64,000 nt of DNA. Source: Rhizophagus irregularis. Its lineage: Eukaryota; Glomeromycota; Glomeromycetes; Glomerales; Glomeraceae. Each line of letters opens with the position of its first letter. The first letter of the stretch is position 1. This document shows, piece after piece, positions 1-13,489 of this stretch. The DNA is taken from assembly GCF_026210795.1 (NCBI RefSeq), contig NC_089439.1, forward strand, positions 2,046,001 to 2,110,000. Reading direction: 5' to 3'. The notes under the pieces were generated by a model that was not told the origin of the DNA, made no database searches, and saw nothing but the letters and a program-made list of their open reading frames with translations. A program made the translations under genes and the position numbers.

Positions 1-206
1 TTTTTTTTTGGACATTTTTTATGAAAATCGTTAACAATTTCTTCTATTTTATTTAGTTTATTAGAAAAGAGTTTGATACAATCGTCTGTTTCTTTACAGT
101 CTGGGCAATATTTAGCTTGCCTTTTCCTAGTTTTTCTGTTATCGGTAAGTTTTATTTTTTGAACTTGATACGGATGTGTTTTCGGTTCATAACTTTTCAA
201 TGGCAT
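1..206 (-). CDS. CxxC small-protein family, copy 1 (cut by window start)
   Basis: Reading leftward from the ATG at 204-206 gives about 68 residues open to the window edge. They begin MPLKSYEPKTHPY, continue with a basic stretch (DNRKTRKRQ), then CPDC, then the helix-like segment IKLFSNKLNKIEEIV. Order and spacing match the complete copies at 7.4, 18.5, 29.4 and 37.6 kb, so this is the N-terminal half of the same family. The C-terminal FNAKFTLNN block lies outside the window. There is no signal peptide or membrane segment. The function is unknown. The basic patch plus CxxC could suggest nucleic-acid or metal binding, but that is inference. It is one of the more divergent members (MPLKSY instead of MSSKNY). 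Confidence 0.75.
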   Translation of the reverse strand, partial: MPLKSYEPKTHPYQVQKIKLTDNRKTRKRQAKYCPDCKETDDCIKLFSNKLNKIEEIVNDFHKKCPKK

Positions 207-2823
207 TTTTTTTATTAAATAAAATGAAGGAAAATATCTTACGTATCTTAGAGAAATAAATATGTAATATGCATGAATTTTTTTTTTTGTTCTTGTTTTT
301 TTTTTTTGTCTTTTTTTTTCTTTTCTCGACGCATTTTTATGAAATATCGGAAATGAAAAATAATGACATAATTTATACCACCATTTTTGTTTTTGTTGTA
401 AATTTTCAAAACAAAATATTTACAGGTATTGCAATTTTAAGAAAAAAGCTTATATCATCATTTATACACGAGAATAGATTATCCTTTGTTCGATAAAATT
501 AGGAATTTTTAAATATTAAAAATGTATCCCTTGGGTATTTATTCACTATAAAAGTTCAAATAATAAGTATTTATACATTTTATAATAAGGATCTATCTTC
601 TAATTAAGAATTAAAACCAATTATGTACAATACAACTTAAACGTGTCCAAATAAAATTTATTACAGCAGAAAGATCGATTCATAATGACATTATCTTATC
701 ATGGGAAAATCAATAATCAATTGTTTATTATTACCTAAAGATAAGATCTTTCCACAGAATCTTATCTATCTTGTAGCATCGAAGATCCATTTACGACGTT
801 TTTGTATCATGTGTATTATTTTATTATTAATTTTATTTATCTTCGTGGGATGGTAAATTTGAGTTTAAAAATTATTGTACTGCCTGTACTACAAATTATA
901 ACACGAATAAAATTGCATAGTGTTTTAATCCGTTTACCCGTCTTATATATATGTGTATATGTATATATGTATATATACTTCCGGTTTTTTAGACGGAGTT
1001 TTGATACATTAATAAATCCGATGTTATCTGTCGGCTATTATTTTTTATAACAATCCGTTTATTCGGCGGATCCGTGCAATGTCGAAATGTACATCAAACA
1101 AAATTGGTATCGAAAGTAGACTATCTAAAATCTAAAGTTAAAACTGATCGACAATCTCGCTACATAGCCCTTTTGTCGAGGAACCTCTAACTCTTATGGA
1201 CTTGCGACTCTAGTAGTAGTCACAAATGATCGGCAATTTTTTGGCCAACTTTTCAGGGCCAGAATTACGTAAAATGACAATAAAATTCTGGTCGCATTAT
1301 CTAAAAAAAGAAAGATCTGCATTAAAATGATCCTTATATGTATTTTTCGGGTCTACTCCAGCGAATCAAGAATGGGTTATTTAAAAAATTTCTCGTGTAT
1401 GATATGATACAATAATTAAAATAGTGCTACATCCTCCATCCGGGGATATACTGTAGTATGAATATCCGTAAGTGTTATATTGTAAAAAGATCAACATCTG
1501 TTGTGAGAAATTTTAATGCATGAATAATTAAAAAATTGAATATAAACAAACGCATTGACAGACATTAGTATTATTTTAGAGGGTGGAAAATTACACAAAA
1601 TTAAAAAAAATTTACTTACCGCCCTTATAAAATGTCATTTTGGCAAAAAAAAGCAAAGAAAAAATCACGTCATATAATAACCGTCTTACTATATAACGTT
1701 AGAAAGAATAATTAACATGCATTATTGATATCCAGTAAATTACAAACTAAGTTATATGATTAATCACAAAAAGGAATTTGCGTTAATAAAATTCATATAT
1801 TTATCAGTTCGTACAAATCATAAATAAACAAAGAAAAATCAGATTATCAGTTAAAATTAATAACAAACCAATATATGTATGTTATTTTTATTTTATTTAC
1901 CTTGAATTAACGGTTAGATATCTTATCTGCATATTGTAGTGTCTAACTAAATACCATTTAGAAAATTCCCGTAACATAAAGGACAAGCAATTAATAATAA
2001 TAATTTTTTTTTTTTAGTGGAGACCTGAGAACAGTAAATTATATGGGTCAGAACGATTCAGCTGAGTCGAGTTTTGTACTCGAAACAAGCGAACCAACTC
2101 GAATATGAAGTTCTGAAACAATAAATAAATTAACAATTCTTAAATACTACTCTTTAACTCTACAAAATCTTCTGATTTCCGAACGAATTTGATCATTTGT
2201 TTTATAAGACAACAGATCAATATATTGATGTATTTAGTATACAATTTAATTGATCCGTCCTATCAAGTGTACACAGATTTTGACTTGAGTCGCGAGAATA
2301 ATATTTAATTCTGGTCAACATTATGCCTCTTCTGTCCCCGGTAAAATTACGGACGGTCGAATTTACTTTGCCAAAAATTCTTGGCTCTGTCTAACCTGAA
2401 ACTTAAATATTGTCTTTTGGACATCATAATCTTAATTTATTTAATCCAAAACATCATTTCAGTTATATATAAAAATAAAATAACTAGCAAAGAATATATG
2501 TAAGGAATTTTTATTATTTTGCAAGTAATGATAGTGACTAAATATTAAAAAATAAGTGACTATTTTTATCATGGATATAAGATTCCTCGTCAATAAAAAA
2601 CTTTAACAATTGAGTTTGACGATAAAGATAATGTTTATAAATCGTTGCAAAATATAACACCAATAAGATTTCACTTTGGAAAACGAAAAACGTGACGCCC
2701 GCTTCGGACGTTTAACGGTCACCGTTACCTAGTATAATAAATTAGAAGAAATTTTAATTTACAACTTTAATAACTCTAGCAAATTTACTTAGTCCGGGTG
2801 ACACTATAAATTTGGCCCAGTAA
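207..2823. other. Intergenic, no supported gene
   Basis: Apart from the hAT relic at 1248, I see only A/T-rich sequence, a TATATG run near 955 and open frames of under 90 codons with no recognisable protein. Confidence 0.6.
1248..1317. mobile_element. Relic of the hAT-like MITE family
   Basis: CTTTTCAGGGCCAGAATTAC and, 30 bases on, AAATTCTGGTCGCATTATCT then AAAAAAAGAAAGAT follow the order of the interior of the 43.7 kb element. Neither end is present. Confidence 0.5.
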
Positions 2824-2901
2824 CCCTATAAATAATTTTTCAGAAAAATGATCACATGTCTGAATAAAAATTAAATTTTTTTCCAGAATTTTTTTATGGG
2901 G
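2824..2901. mobile_element. MITE family A, short copy
   Basis: Runs from CCCTATAAATAATTTTTCAG through AAAAATGATCACATGTCTGA to TTCCAGAATTTTTTTATGGG. Same ends and order as the copies at 20.4, 22.4 and 43.3 kb, but with an internal deletion. Confidence 0.7.
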
Positions 2902-3996
2902 ATAATATAAGCAAATGTAACAAAACTATTTAATAAAGAAAAAATTTTTTTTTTCTCGGAGTTGACAAGAAATAATAGCTAACCTATTTAGTTAAGTAAT
3001 AAACTTTTAAAATTTTAGGTCATTATTTAAAATTGCACTCCTATTATTTTAGACCCTGCATGAATGTTTATTTTTAATATTTCGTATGATGAACCAATAA
3101 ATACTGTAGTTAATCACATAGTATTTTTCTTTTAAATAATATAAAGTTAGATAGCAGTACTTTAACAATATAAATTTTATATATAATACTATTTTATTAT
3201 ACAGTATATAATCCGAATATTTTATTGCTGATAAATAAAAAACAACGCCAAAGCTCAAATATGGTTATATTATTGTATAAATGGCTTTCATGAAACATAT
3301 TGGTCTATTTGTAACTTCTCTTTCTCCTTCAACTCATGATAGCGGTATTATCCATATTAAGTACAATTTAAAAGGGTACTTTTTCGAAATTTTCTTTGTT
3401 TGAACAATATCTTGTCATAAATGAAACGCAATATCCATGCATATATTTTTTACTTTGCTTACGAATCATATGTTCAATGGATAATAGTAGTCATCTAACT
3501 ATTTCATAAATATTGTTTATTAATCAACGCCAATGAATCTTCTATACAGAATTTCAACTTACGATACTCATCAATTATAATAATAAGGTTTTTTCCGTAT
3601 CATTACGAACTTTTAAGTAATAACTTCAATCGTCACAAATCACGATTTAAAATATAATATTTAGGAATAAATTCCTATTATAGCCGGTAAAATTTCGTTA
3701 ATACTGAGTATAAAGTTACCGAGTATTAACTACATTGTCCCATTTATGTTTAATGATTCATATCGTATCGCTAAATTATAGTGAATCGGTCAACGGTAAA
3801 CTTATAAGTTTAAGTCTATTAAAGATTCGATATTGTTAAATAATGTGTTATTTGTTTCTAAATAAATAAAATATTTATGAGTCATTATTACATTTGTATA
3901 TTTAGATTACTAATTAAAAAATCGATTTATTAATGCAATTTATTGAGGAAGATTTGCAATAAATGACTCTACCTTATATATTATCGAATACGAACC

Positions 3997-4087
3997 GTAA
4001 AAAATTTATTTTGTTTTTTTTTATTCCATATTATTTCGTAAATGTATCATCATATTTACGGAGTTTTTACATAAAATGTTTACAGGG
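3997..4087. mobile_element. MITE family B relic
   Basis: TTCGTAAATGTATCATCATA, TTTACGGAGTTTTTAC and a terminal TTTACAGGG match the right half of family B (compare 30.7 and 39.2 kb). Confidence 0.55.
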
Positions 4088-4102
4088 CTTAGACTAATTA
4101 TT

Positions 4103-4127
4103 GTCACGTGCTTTGTCTGCACGTGAC
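4103..4127. repeat. Short hairpin GTCACGTGC
   Basis: GTCACGTGC and GCACGTGAC are separated by seven bases, just upstream of the LINE target site. Confidence 0.6.
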
Positions 4128-4165
4128 ACTGCATATTTGCACAAAATTCTACCTTTCGTGTGATT

Positions 4166-4414
4166 AGTTTTATTAGATCCCCCATAGACCATTCATATTT
4201 TTAACATCCCCTTAGCCTTTTCCTAGTGGTAGGTGGGTGGAAATGCTTCGGCTGATCCCCCACGGTTCTTCTTATTTTCGCACCAGGGTGACGCTGTCTT
4301 CGGGCGGTTTGATTCCAGCATAGTTTAGATAACGTTTGGCTTTTTTTTAAAAATTAGTTCTTGTTTATCTTTCTGTAATCTTGTTCACATGGATATTAAA
4401 AATAAAAATAAAAT
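4166..4414 (+). mobile_element. 5'-truncated LINE 3' end with 22-bp target duplication
   Basis: A 249-bp insert rich in G+C for this window (TGGTAGGTGGGTGGAAATGC, GGGTGACGCTGTCTTCGGGC) ends in a TAAAAATAAAAATAAAATAA-like tail. It is bounded by perfect 22-bp direct repeats at 4144-4165 and 4415-4436 (AAATTCTACC...GTGTGATT). A long target duplication, an A-rich 3' tail and 5' truncation are the marks of target-primed reverse transcription by a non-LTR element. The perfect duplication implies a recent event. Confidence 0.85.
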
Positions 4415-4436
4415 AAATTCTACCTTTCGTGTGATT

Positions 4437-7215
4437 CTGCTATAAGGCTACTTCAATTCTAATGAATTGAGCCAACAAGGACAATGGTTTGCTAATGATG
4501 AATAAAAAAATGGAATGGAAAAGAAGATAAATTTCTTATAAATTATTGCAAATAAGAATCTAATAATCTAAAACAACACTTACTTAATAATGAATAGAGG
4601 CAATTTATTATGACACAAAATTGAATATAAATCATAATTTGGTAAAGTAAATAAGTAGAAGGAATTATAAATCTAAAAAAGAAAGCTTCAATGTAGGCTG
4701 AATACGCTCTCTATTGCTCAGTAATTGGGCCATAAAAATATCAAAGTTTGCCTTAGAAAATTTATCAAAATCAAAAAAGTAGTGTAGTTAATGATCGTTC
4801 AACATTCATAGGTAAATTCAAACTTTTACGATCAATTAAAGGATTCTTTAAATTTTATTCGTCGTTTCTTTTCATAAAATCGTTAGTTCTCTTTAAAAAT
4901 GATTCAATAACTTATAATAACTAAAGAAATTTAAACTTTTTTCTAACAGATAAGTATGATAGGAACGACAATAATGATCTGAAAGTTTAACAGGTAAATT
5001 TGAAGAATCGAATTTATTATCATTGTTAAACTTGTAGTTTAGTATTTGTAATTTGCGGTGTAAGAAATATGAAAGATTTGGTTAATTGTCCACCAAAAGA
5101 GGATTGAAAAGAAGTTATTGGTGAATATTGCGCAAAGAACTCTAGAGAATTACAAGTTTACTATAATTTTAATCTCATTTATAATTGATTTCATCCTGCA
5201 TATTGGTAACTAATGATTTTTTTCTCTTTAGACCAACATTATCAATCAAACATATCTATAAGGCACGGTTGTGGTTTCGTGACGCCCACGCGTTCTTCGT
5301 ACAAAATTTCTTGGTATACTGGAGTAAAAATAGTTGTTTCTCTTCTTTCACTAATGTAATGTATAAGTTTTTGAGTAAACTTACAAAAGGACTAGATAAG
5401 AACTTAGCATTATAATAATTCTAGCAATTCTATTCAAAAACTACAAAATGACAATTTTCATTTATTCAATTATAAACACAAAAACGTTAATTATAACAGA
5501 GAAATGGATATGGTGATTGGAGAATATTCTTCGGAAAGAGTTCTTGTGAAAAATAATTCGAAAAATCGACTTATATTATTAGCTTTGATGATTTTATTCA
5601 CAAATTAATCTTTTATCATCTTTTAAAGTATCTCATCCAAATAAATAGCATAATACTATCAAAGAATTCCTTTTTTCGATTTAATTATAACATAAATCGC
5701 TGATAAACTAATAACATAATCTATATACTTTGGGCACAACCTATACAATAAAATTTCTCGAGATAAGAATAATTTCCGAAACGTAAGCGCAGGACATTTC
5801 CGTTTGATCTTATATCATGCATAATTTGACTGGTTAAATTAATACCGTTTACGCTCTAACGATCCCCGTTAGTAATACAATTTATGCTGTGAGTTTGAGT
5901 ATTAAAAATTTATTTCAGGGATCTAGTGTCACTTTTTACAAAATCCCCTGGAATACAAATCGAAAAAATTTCACATTATTATTAATTAAAGACATGAAAA
6001 AAAGATACAAAAATGAAGAAATTTAAAAATAAATGAAAGAATATAGTGGAAACAATAAGAATATAATAAAAACAATAGTGAACAAGAAAAACAGCATGAA
6101 CAATAGAAAAAAGTTTGAATTATATAAAACTATTTTTAGTGAACATTGTAACAATTGCTTATAATAAATAGTATCATATTCTTATATAAATTAGAAGCAA
6201 TTTTGTTGATTTCAAAAGGTCATATATTTAATTAAAACATACAGCCTTAGACTTGCGTCAGGGTCTTTTAAAATCCTCAAATTAATCAAAAAATCATATA
6301 TGAGAAGGATATTCAAGAATCCTCCACTAAAAAAATTGATTATGAAAGGCTTATAAATAACATAATAGCTGAACTAAATTACGATTATTTATTTTAAAAT
6401 ATTTTTTAATAGATACTAAAGTCTATGTATAATCTGTAAACCAATCTAATTAAAAAATTTTTTTTTTTTTTTTTTCCTAGAAGCAATTTCTATTTGTACG
6501 TGTGTTTCCAAATTTTTATGCCAATCATTTAATGTTGCCCGGAATTAAAAAAAAAAAGATTCGTCTTAGACACTTTAACAGTTAAACAGTTGAGTATAAA
6601 ACTTACAGAACAGGCAAAATACACTTACTGTAAATATTTTTTTTTTTTACATTATGTTATTTTCTGTCGATGAAACGCCCGTGTATATTAAGAAATCTTC
6701 TCATCTTAATTAGTATTAAATCAAAAGCAACAATTTCTTTTAGATCATTATTGTTGATCACTTGTCATTTGACTTCGGAATTCGGGTCTTTCCGCCCTTT
6801 ATTGAGAACATTACATTATTGAGGTAGAGTCTCTTGATTTAATTGTTTTGTTTAACGTAGTGCAAATGATCAACATGATAAAATCGACTAAATACTTTTA
6901 ATTTAAGCTTTTACTTTTTTATTAACTTTGAAACACAGATAAATTAAAAAGTTTCACGATTTGGCTGAATTTATTTTAATTTATTTTTTAATAGGATCAG
7001 TTCATTGTTATTGGAATAAAGATCGAAACATATCTCCGTATACGCTTAAACTAAACCGGATGAAATTTTTACGAAATCCGTTTGTTAAAGGTTTTGGCTT
7101 GTTTTTGTTTTGTAGATGATTATCAACCAATAAAATTTAAATCTTATTTTTTATATTATTGTTCATATAAATCTTAAACAACTATATCTTATAATTAAAT
7201 CTTAAAAATAATAAT
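4437..7215. other. Intergenic, no supported gene
   Basis: A/T-rich. The 76-codon frame at 5185 has a slightly more protein-like middle (ARLWFRDAHAFFVQNFLVYW) and could be a gene relic, but nothing around it supports a gene. Confidence 0.5.
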
Positions 7216-7226
7216 TTGTGTTTGTG
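7216..7226 (-). promoter_or_regulatory. Conserved 3' element CRCAAACACAA, copy 2
   Basis: Reads CACAAACACAA on the gene strand, 137 bases past the stop of the 7.4 kb gene. The same 11-mer follows all six family members whose 3' side is visible. A role in mRNA 3' processing or stability is inference. Confidence 0.5.
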
Positions 7227-7362
7227 AAAAAAGGTAAAAAAAAAAAAATATTTTCCAAAATGTCAGTAATTTAGAAATATCAAAACCGTGATTTTTCGAT
7301 AAAATTTTTTTGGTATATAATAAACTTGAAGTTTTCGATGTATAATAGAATTCCGAGAGATT

Positions 7363-7791
7363 TCAGTCGTTAGAAGATGTAGAAGAGGCAGAAGGGATAG
7401 AAGATTTAGAATGTATAGAAGATGGATATTTATTATTTTCGTTATTATTATCGCAATTTTGTGTCGTAAAAATTACTAATTTTTGTAAATTCTCTAAAGT
7501 GAATTTTGATAGATCATAGTCCACTTCACATGGAACATTATTTAAAGTAAATTTTGCGTTGAAAGTAGAAATTTGTCGAATGCTCTTTTTAGGTAAATTC
7601 GTGTAAAAATTGTTAACGGTCTCTTCAATTTTATTTACTTTACTAGAAAAAATTTTAACGCAATCGCTTGTCTCTTTACAGTCAGGACAGAGCTTGGGAG
7701 GTTTTCTCCTAACTTTCCTATTGTTATTGCTGTTAAGAACGATTTTCTGAATATATGGATGCGTCCCGCGTGTCCTTATTTTGTTTGACAT
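7363..7791 (-). CDS. CxxC small-protein family, copy 2 (intact, 142 aa)
   Basis: This is an uninterrupted single-exon frame. I prefer the ATG at 7789-7791 (MSNK) because the sister genes begin MSSKNY; an upstream in-frame ATG at 7798-7800 would add three residues. Layout: basic stretch RKVRRKPPK at about 25-33, CPDC at 35-38, an extra Cys at 44, amphipathic KIFSSKVNKIEETV at 46-59, the conserved block FNAKFTLNNVPCEV at 77-90, and LVIFTTQNC ending at Cys113. A Ser/Asn-rich tail of about 29 residues follows. The four family cysteines are 35, 38, 88 and 113. I recognise no named domain. It has the longest Ser-rich tail of the set. Unlike its sisters it has an A-rich leader and no clear TATA box nearby. 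The family 3' motif is at 7216-7226. Confidence 0.85.
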   Translation of the reverse strand: MSNKIRTRGTHPYIQKIVLNSNNNRKVRRKPPKLCPDCKETSDCVKIFSSKVNKIEETVNNFYTNLPKKSIRQISTFNAKFTLNNVPCEVDYDLSKFTLENLQKLVIFTTQNCDNNNENNKYPSSIHSKSSIPSASSTSSND

Positions 7792-7800
7792 ATTTTGCAA

Positions 7801-9559
7801 ATAACGAGTTGCAATTTATTGAAGTATTTTATTTTTTATTTTTTATTTTTTTTTTGTTTTTTGTTTTTTGTTTTTTCTCTTAGTGCATAAGGTTAATCGG
7901 TTTTTTAAAAATTACATTCATCAAAGAAAATTTCAGTGATTTAAATATATAATCGTTTGTGTGTTATTGGTTCTTTGGTGCAAATTTTTTTTTCCAGATT
8001 AGATACCGATCGGCATCACACATAATCGGGTAATAAGTTTTTATTATTGATTCCAAATTTTTATACAGTCAAAGCTTTTGGATTTGAAATAACTGGATGT
8101 TTATTTATGTAATAGGTGAATGGTCAATAAATGTAAATAAATAATATATTAATATATTATAATGAACCTATATAGTGAATTGGTCTTAAGTAAATGCAAG
8201 ATTTTATTACCAGAAATCTTTGATGGATTTTATATTATAAAAAATCAATAGAAAGTCTCTTAATGAATTACTTTTTTAGTACTTGATGACGCTATTGACA
8301 TAAGAATAAAAGAGTGAAAAATTAAATGAGTATTCATAAATTATTCGTGGAAATTGGGTATTTAAAAAGATTAAATCAAAATCTATGTTTAGAGGTATAA
8401 ATATAGATGGCGATGCCGAAAAATAGCTCGTACCCCTGTTACAGATTAAATTTATTATTTTCAAAAACAAATAAATAAAGAATTTATGAGAAATCTGATA
8501 GGTTAGATCATTGAATTGGTTGACCATTTTTATTTTTACCCTTATATATATTTTATTGTTTTGCTAATATATCGGATGACACATTGACTTCAGGACAATG
8601 AGAAATGTTTTCTTTGTTATCAAAGATGAAACAAATGTGTGACTAATTAAAGTTTATTCAATAAAATTAGTTGTCATATAATTGATTGCTTTTAACATCC
8701 ACGAAATATACTATAATGAGTACACGTCACCTTTTTTTTTAGTTATATTAATTAAATCTCATACAATCTAAAGCGTCCTATAAAATATACAGCAATTTGT
8801 GATACGCGCACTATTGATCTTCTAATAATAACGCGTAAATATCCAAAAGTTATTTAATTTGGTTATATCAATCATAATACGCTTGAAATTATTACAATCT
8901 CCGAAATAAAAAATAAACCAAATCTAACTGCTTTGAGACTTATTTATTAGTATTCGACCTTAATGCACAAATAAGACTGACCTTGTGTTATTCCCTTGTT
9001 TCAATATGTTTATAGCCGAAAAAAATCATTAAAAAATTAAAAATCGTTTATTTATAGAATAATTAAAAATTCTCACTTATCAAATATTATAAATTAAAAT
9101 TTTTTTAAAAAAATGGAATTCCTTGTAAAGTACCAACTCATTTAATAAAGAAAGCAGAATGAAACTGAATGAATGAATGAATAACCTTGTAAGCAACGTG
9201 CATGTGCATATGATTATATAATTTGAATCAAAATTATTTTTCAAAATATTTTTTTATTAATCGGTATTCGGTTTTTAGTTTGATAGATGTTTCATTTATC
9301 AGTTCCTACATATACTTCTCAAATAAGGATATTACTATGAAAGATAATAATCACATTCATTTGACCGTTTTAGTAAGATCGCACATATTAACGGTATAGT
9401 TATGGCAATTGATGCAGTCATAAATTCAAAATAACGATAGGTTAGCTAATCAATGAGAATTTTATTAGAATTATTGTCAATGAAATATTAACATGATTGT
9501 ATATAATCAAATGAATATTATTAAGTAATTACGTACTATATTATTGCAAATAATGTAAT
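7801..9559. other. Intergenic upstream of copy 2
   Basis: TTTTTGTTTTTTG runs at 7840-7880, then plain A/T sequence. No gene, RNA or inverted element recognised. Confidence 0.55.
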
Positions 9560-9561
9560 TA

Positions 9562-9657
9562 CTGCATATAGTATCCCCCTTTGAGCGTACCCCATCTAAA
9601 AGACCCGGGTATTCTACTAAATACAATTGTACAATACCCAGGTACTACTATATGCAG
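9562..9657. mobile_element. MITE family C, short copy with TA duplication
   Basis: CTGCATATAGTATCCCC to GGTACTACTATATGCAG, flanked by TA on both sides, with CCCGGGTATT inside. 96 bp. Ends and interior word match the 26.7 kb copy. Confidence 0.75.
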
Positions 9658-10079
9658 TACTAGATGGTACATATGCTAAGAACTCGGTCAATTATTCGCG
9701 TCCGTCTTCATTCTCCTTAATTGATACTTATTTAGGTTTCACTCACTAAAATCCGTTATAAATTGCGGAAATTCCTATTCCCGATGTGTTATTGCTTGTT
9801 ACATCAAATTTATTAATTTCAATTTTTATCTATTTGTATGAAATATTCTAGAAAGGTTTTATCTATAAGAACAATTAAATAAATACTACAAATACATGTA
9901 TACTCGATCTACGACGTAAGTTTTATTTTTTTGATTATAAATTTCTTTTCAATTAATCGTCAATTACAAAAAAAAGGCGTAAAAGTTATTTTTGCTACTC
10001 TATTGTTTGTCGTGATCGTTTTAGAATAAGAAATTTAATTGTCAGATGCTCATTGCCCAAAATCATAAGATTATTTTGT

Positions 10080-11520
10080 AATATATAATTTCAATTTATA
10101 ACTACATTCGGGTTCTTTCATAATATATAGTCCAGTTTACAAATCATTTTATCCCCGATAATGATATTATCTAGTGCTTAAATGTATAAAAATATATGAT
10201 GAAAAATTCACTTAATAAATATTTTATTTTTGCATAAGTTCATTCAGTTGCGATAGATTTGTATATTTATATTATCGATATAAGTGTAATTATCCTTCAC
10301 GTTAAATGCCTGGAAAGTAGATTGATAATCTCCTGAGTCCTGACGCATCCAGATATTTGATATTTTCAGTTCACTCATTTTTTGAATTTAATACACTAAT
10401 TTTGTTGTCAATATAGATATCGTCATAACGATAACCGATGCTTCATATAAAATAAACTACTTATAGGACGACTATTCATCACATTATATTAACTTGTAAA
10501 ATAATAATTTTTCTGAATATTTCTGTTATATTTTCAAAAAAAAATTAATGAATCTGTTACATGGTCGTCATAATCTAAGCAAGTCTATTTGCTGAATTTG
10601 TAACCTCAACACAAATTTAACACATCATTTTTATAAGGGCGCGCATTGAATATTTTTAGATCGCTATCATTTCGGTGAAACTTCCATTCGGCGGCAAAGA
10701 GTCCTTCGGCGAAATGTCCATTCAGCGAATTGGAAATTCGATGAAATGACACTTCGGTGAAATTTCAAGATACAGAAGAAAATTCATATTGAAACCAAGA
10801 TAAAAATTCTTGTTCGAACTTTATGGTTTACGCAAATGCCTAATGAAATATGCATTTACTGTACTTAATAAAAAATATAGTATTTGTATATATAATATAT
10901 TATGCGTTAAAAAAAGAGTGATACAGCTGCGCCAGTGATCAAGCAACTACCAATAAAATAGACGACATAGTTCTTTCATGTCTTTCATGATAGTAATTTC
11001 ATAAAATGTTCCATAACAACATACGATATAATTGCGCGGTTGGTTATTTATTTATTGCGATAGTTAAAATGATCAGCATATTTGCTGAATTTCGTAACGA
11101 TTCATATAAGGATAAATATAAATATTTGTGTGTACAGTAATTTTTCAGTAAATTACATAGAAAAAATACTAGAATAATAATGCCAAATATTATTATGTAT
11201 TTAAACACTAAAAAAATTGAAGAAATAATTTTTTGACATGAAATAACCCATGCCAACGTGATCGGCAAATCTAAGCTGAATGATTTTATTCATTATTAAT
11301 TCCACTTTATCTGCGGAGGAATGGTAGAATATAAACATGGATTGATATTTATGATGACAATGGAATTAAAGTTCTGGCTTGGTTCACACAATTTACCCTA
11401 ATGAACAATCGTTTGTGAGAAAAATCGGTCAATGCTTGAAAAGGTAGAGGGCTATGCGTAACACCGATCGTCATAAACGTAACGCCAAAAATGAATTAAT
11501 TGACCAGGAGTACAATATTT
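10080..11520. repeat. Segmental duplication, unit 1 (paired with 14890-16530)
   Basis: Colinear matches with unit 2 include TTACAAATCATTT and CTTAAATGTATAAAAATATATGA, then GGAAAGTAGATTGATAAT and CTGA, TTTGATAT. Later come TGGTCGTCATAATCTAAGCA and ATCGGCAAATCTA with GGATTGATATTTAT. Unit 1 alone has the TTCGGYGAAATG cluster. Confidence 0.7.
10660..10772. repeat. TTCGGYGAAATG repeat cluster, copy 1
   Basis: TTTCGGTGAAACTTCCATTC, CCTTCGGCGAAATGTCCATT and ACTTCGGTGAAATTTC repeat in one orientation. The related inverse cluster is at 46.0 kb. It could be a subterminal repeat block of a transposon. Confidence 0.55.
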
Positions 11521-12358
11521 TAACGATTCAGGCGAATTCCAAATACAGCAAACAAGAGGATAAATTGAAATAATTTTTTTGAATATCATTTCAGGATGTA
11601 GCTAGGCCAAAACCTCCTCGTTACCATAAATATATAATAATAAACAATTTGCACCGTTGGCTCGGCAATATCCGTAATAAAACAGAGTACAGTCAACCCG
11701 AATGGAGGGTTTCATCTCAAATTCGTTAAATTCGTTATAAGATTATAGTAAAGAATTCAATTGGCTGATAAATGTCACGTGATCTAAGTATAAAAATTGT
11801 AGTTTTTATTTCTGTTAATGTAACGGCAGATAATATAATGTTCTTTAATTAAATAATTTATTTAATTTCAGTAATTACGAATCTTGCATCTGATGGTAGC
11901 TTACTACTTGCGCCATGTAATTTCTTGAGTAAAAGGTTAGGATTCGATTTTACAACGAAAAATATCCGTCAAAAATCTAGTATGCCCAAATAATAAGATT
12001 ATATGTTGTTGTTAATTATACTTAAAGTCCAAATATCTTAAATTTGTGATTAACAAATTACGCTTTTTTTTGCGACTTATTTTTCTTTTTTGAAATAAAA
12101 AAAAATTAAAATTACGTAAGAATTATTTACGCACTCATGTATGGTTTTCTCATTAGTTTTTTTTAGAAGCATTATAAAAGTTTTTTTGTGAAGTGCTAGT
12201 TAAATTTTATGGCCGCTTAAAAAGAAGATTTTTCTTGTATCATCAATTGATATTTGAGGGATTACTTTTATGTAGTTTTTATGTTTGGCATTAGTTTAGT
12301 GTTTTTTCTATGTAATTTACTGGAATATTACTGTACACACAAATATTTATATTTATCT
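11106..12358. repeat. Inverted repeat with arms of about 90 bp
   Basis: Left 11106-11200 and right 12268-12358 are reverse complements with few mismatches (GATAAATATAAATATTTGTG, TGTACAGTAA, AGTAAATTACATAGAAAAAA). The 1.1-kb interior has no open frame of note. It could be an element with long ends or a fold-back duplication. Confidence 0.65.
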
Positions 12359-13489
12359 CGGATAATTTCCTTGATTTGATCATGTGTAAAAAAACGTCAA
12401 AAAAGCACCATTTTGTCCGATTTATGTCTTATTATAAAAAACAAAAATTAAACAATAAATTTGTGATTGTTTAGACATCTATTACACATAGCACAAATAT
12501 TAAGCAAATTTAACTCATTTCGTTTTTATAGGGCGCGATAAAATAAATGAAAATTTAACAATATATAGAGAAGTTAAAAAAATGTAATGTTTATAGTGTC
12601 GAGTGTTATTTTTATTTTAAAATATATTTTTTTCGGAGTATTATCACTTTAACATTATATTAATTGTTACATAAAAAATAAACTTATTTGATAATCATAA
12701 TCAGTTTTTTTTAAAAAAAGAAAAAATATTGAATAAATTCTTAAATATACTATATACAATATTCTTGGTATATAGTATATTTTATTACAGAAAACCATAA
12801 ATAATATCCATCATCTAAATGCATATGTGAAAATAAAGTGAAATTACAATAATCATTAAACATAAGAAGGCTATATCATAAATAAAAAAAATTAGTAGGA
12901 TCTTATAGTGACTTGTATAGTGGATGGAATAGGAAAATCAGAAGAATATATACTGTACATACAATGCGCAATACAAAATTTTTGAAAAAGAAACAATTTT
13001 TATAGACAATAACAAATAAAGTATTCCAAGTATTATTATATTATAAATGAAAAAATTTTGATTAATAAATTTCTTGCCAAAATTAATTCATTTTAAAATC
13101 CGTTGAAAAATTGAGTAATTAATAAAACACTTGTACTTTGCTGTGGAAGGTTCGCGATAAGCCTTAATGTGTTTCCATTATTAATGGATATGTTAGGTCG
13201 AAAATGTCTTCTTATAATTCTTTGTCTTCTTAATTGTTTCAGTCTTTTTTGAGAAGGCATTTCGTTTGTATAAAGAGGAGATAAAAATAATATGCGTATA
13301 TTTAGGAGGAAATAAAAAAAAGATACAAAAAAACGACGTATTTATATAATATTTAAATATTTAATATTACACAAAACTACATATAAATAATGACAGATAA
13401 TCGATACAATAAACATTCATTTATACATACTATTAGTGTATATAAAGTTACTTTTTATATATTACTTATAGTGTATCGGTTCACGTATA
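12359..13489. other. Intergenic, nothing recognised
   Basis: A/T-rich with short homopolymers. No supported feature. Confidence 0.55.

Noticed and set aside
269-496. 75-codon Phe-rich frame with a signal-peptide look
   Set aside because: Its start is a poly-T run upstream of copy 1; low complexity, no conservation with other family upstream regions.
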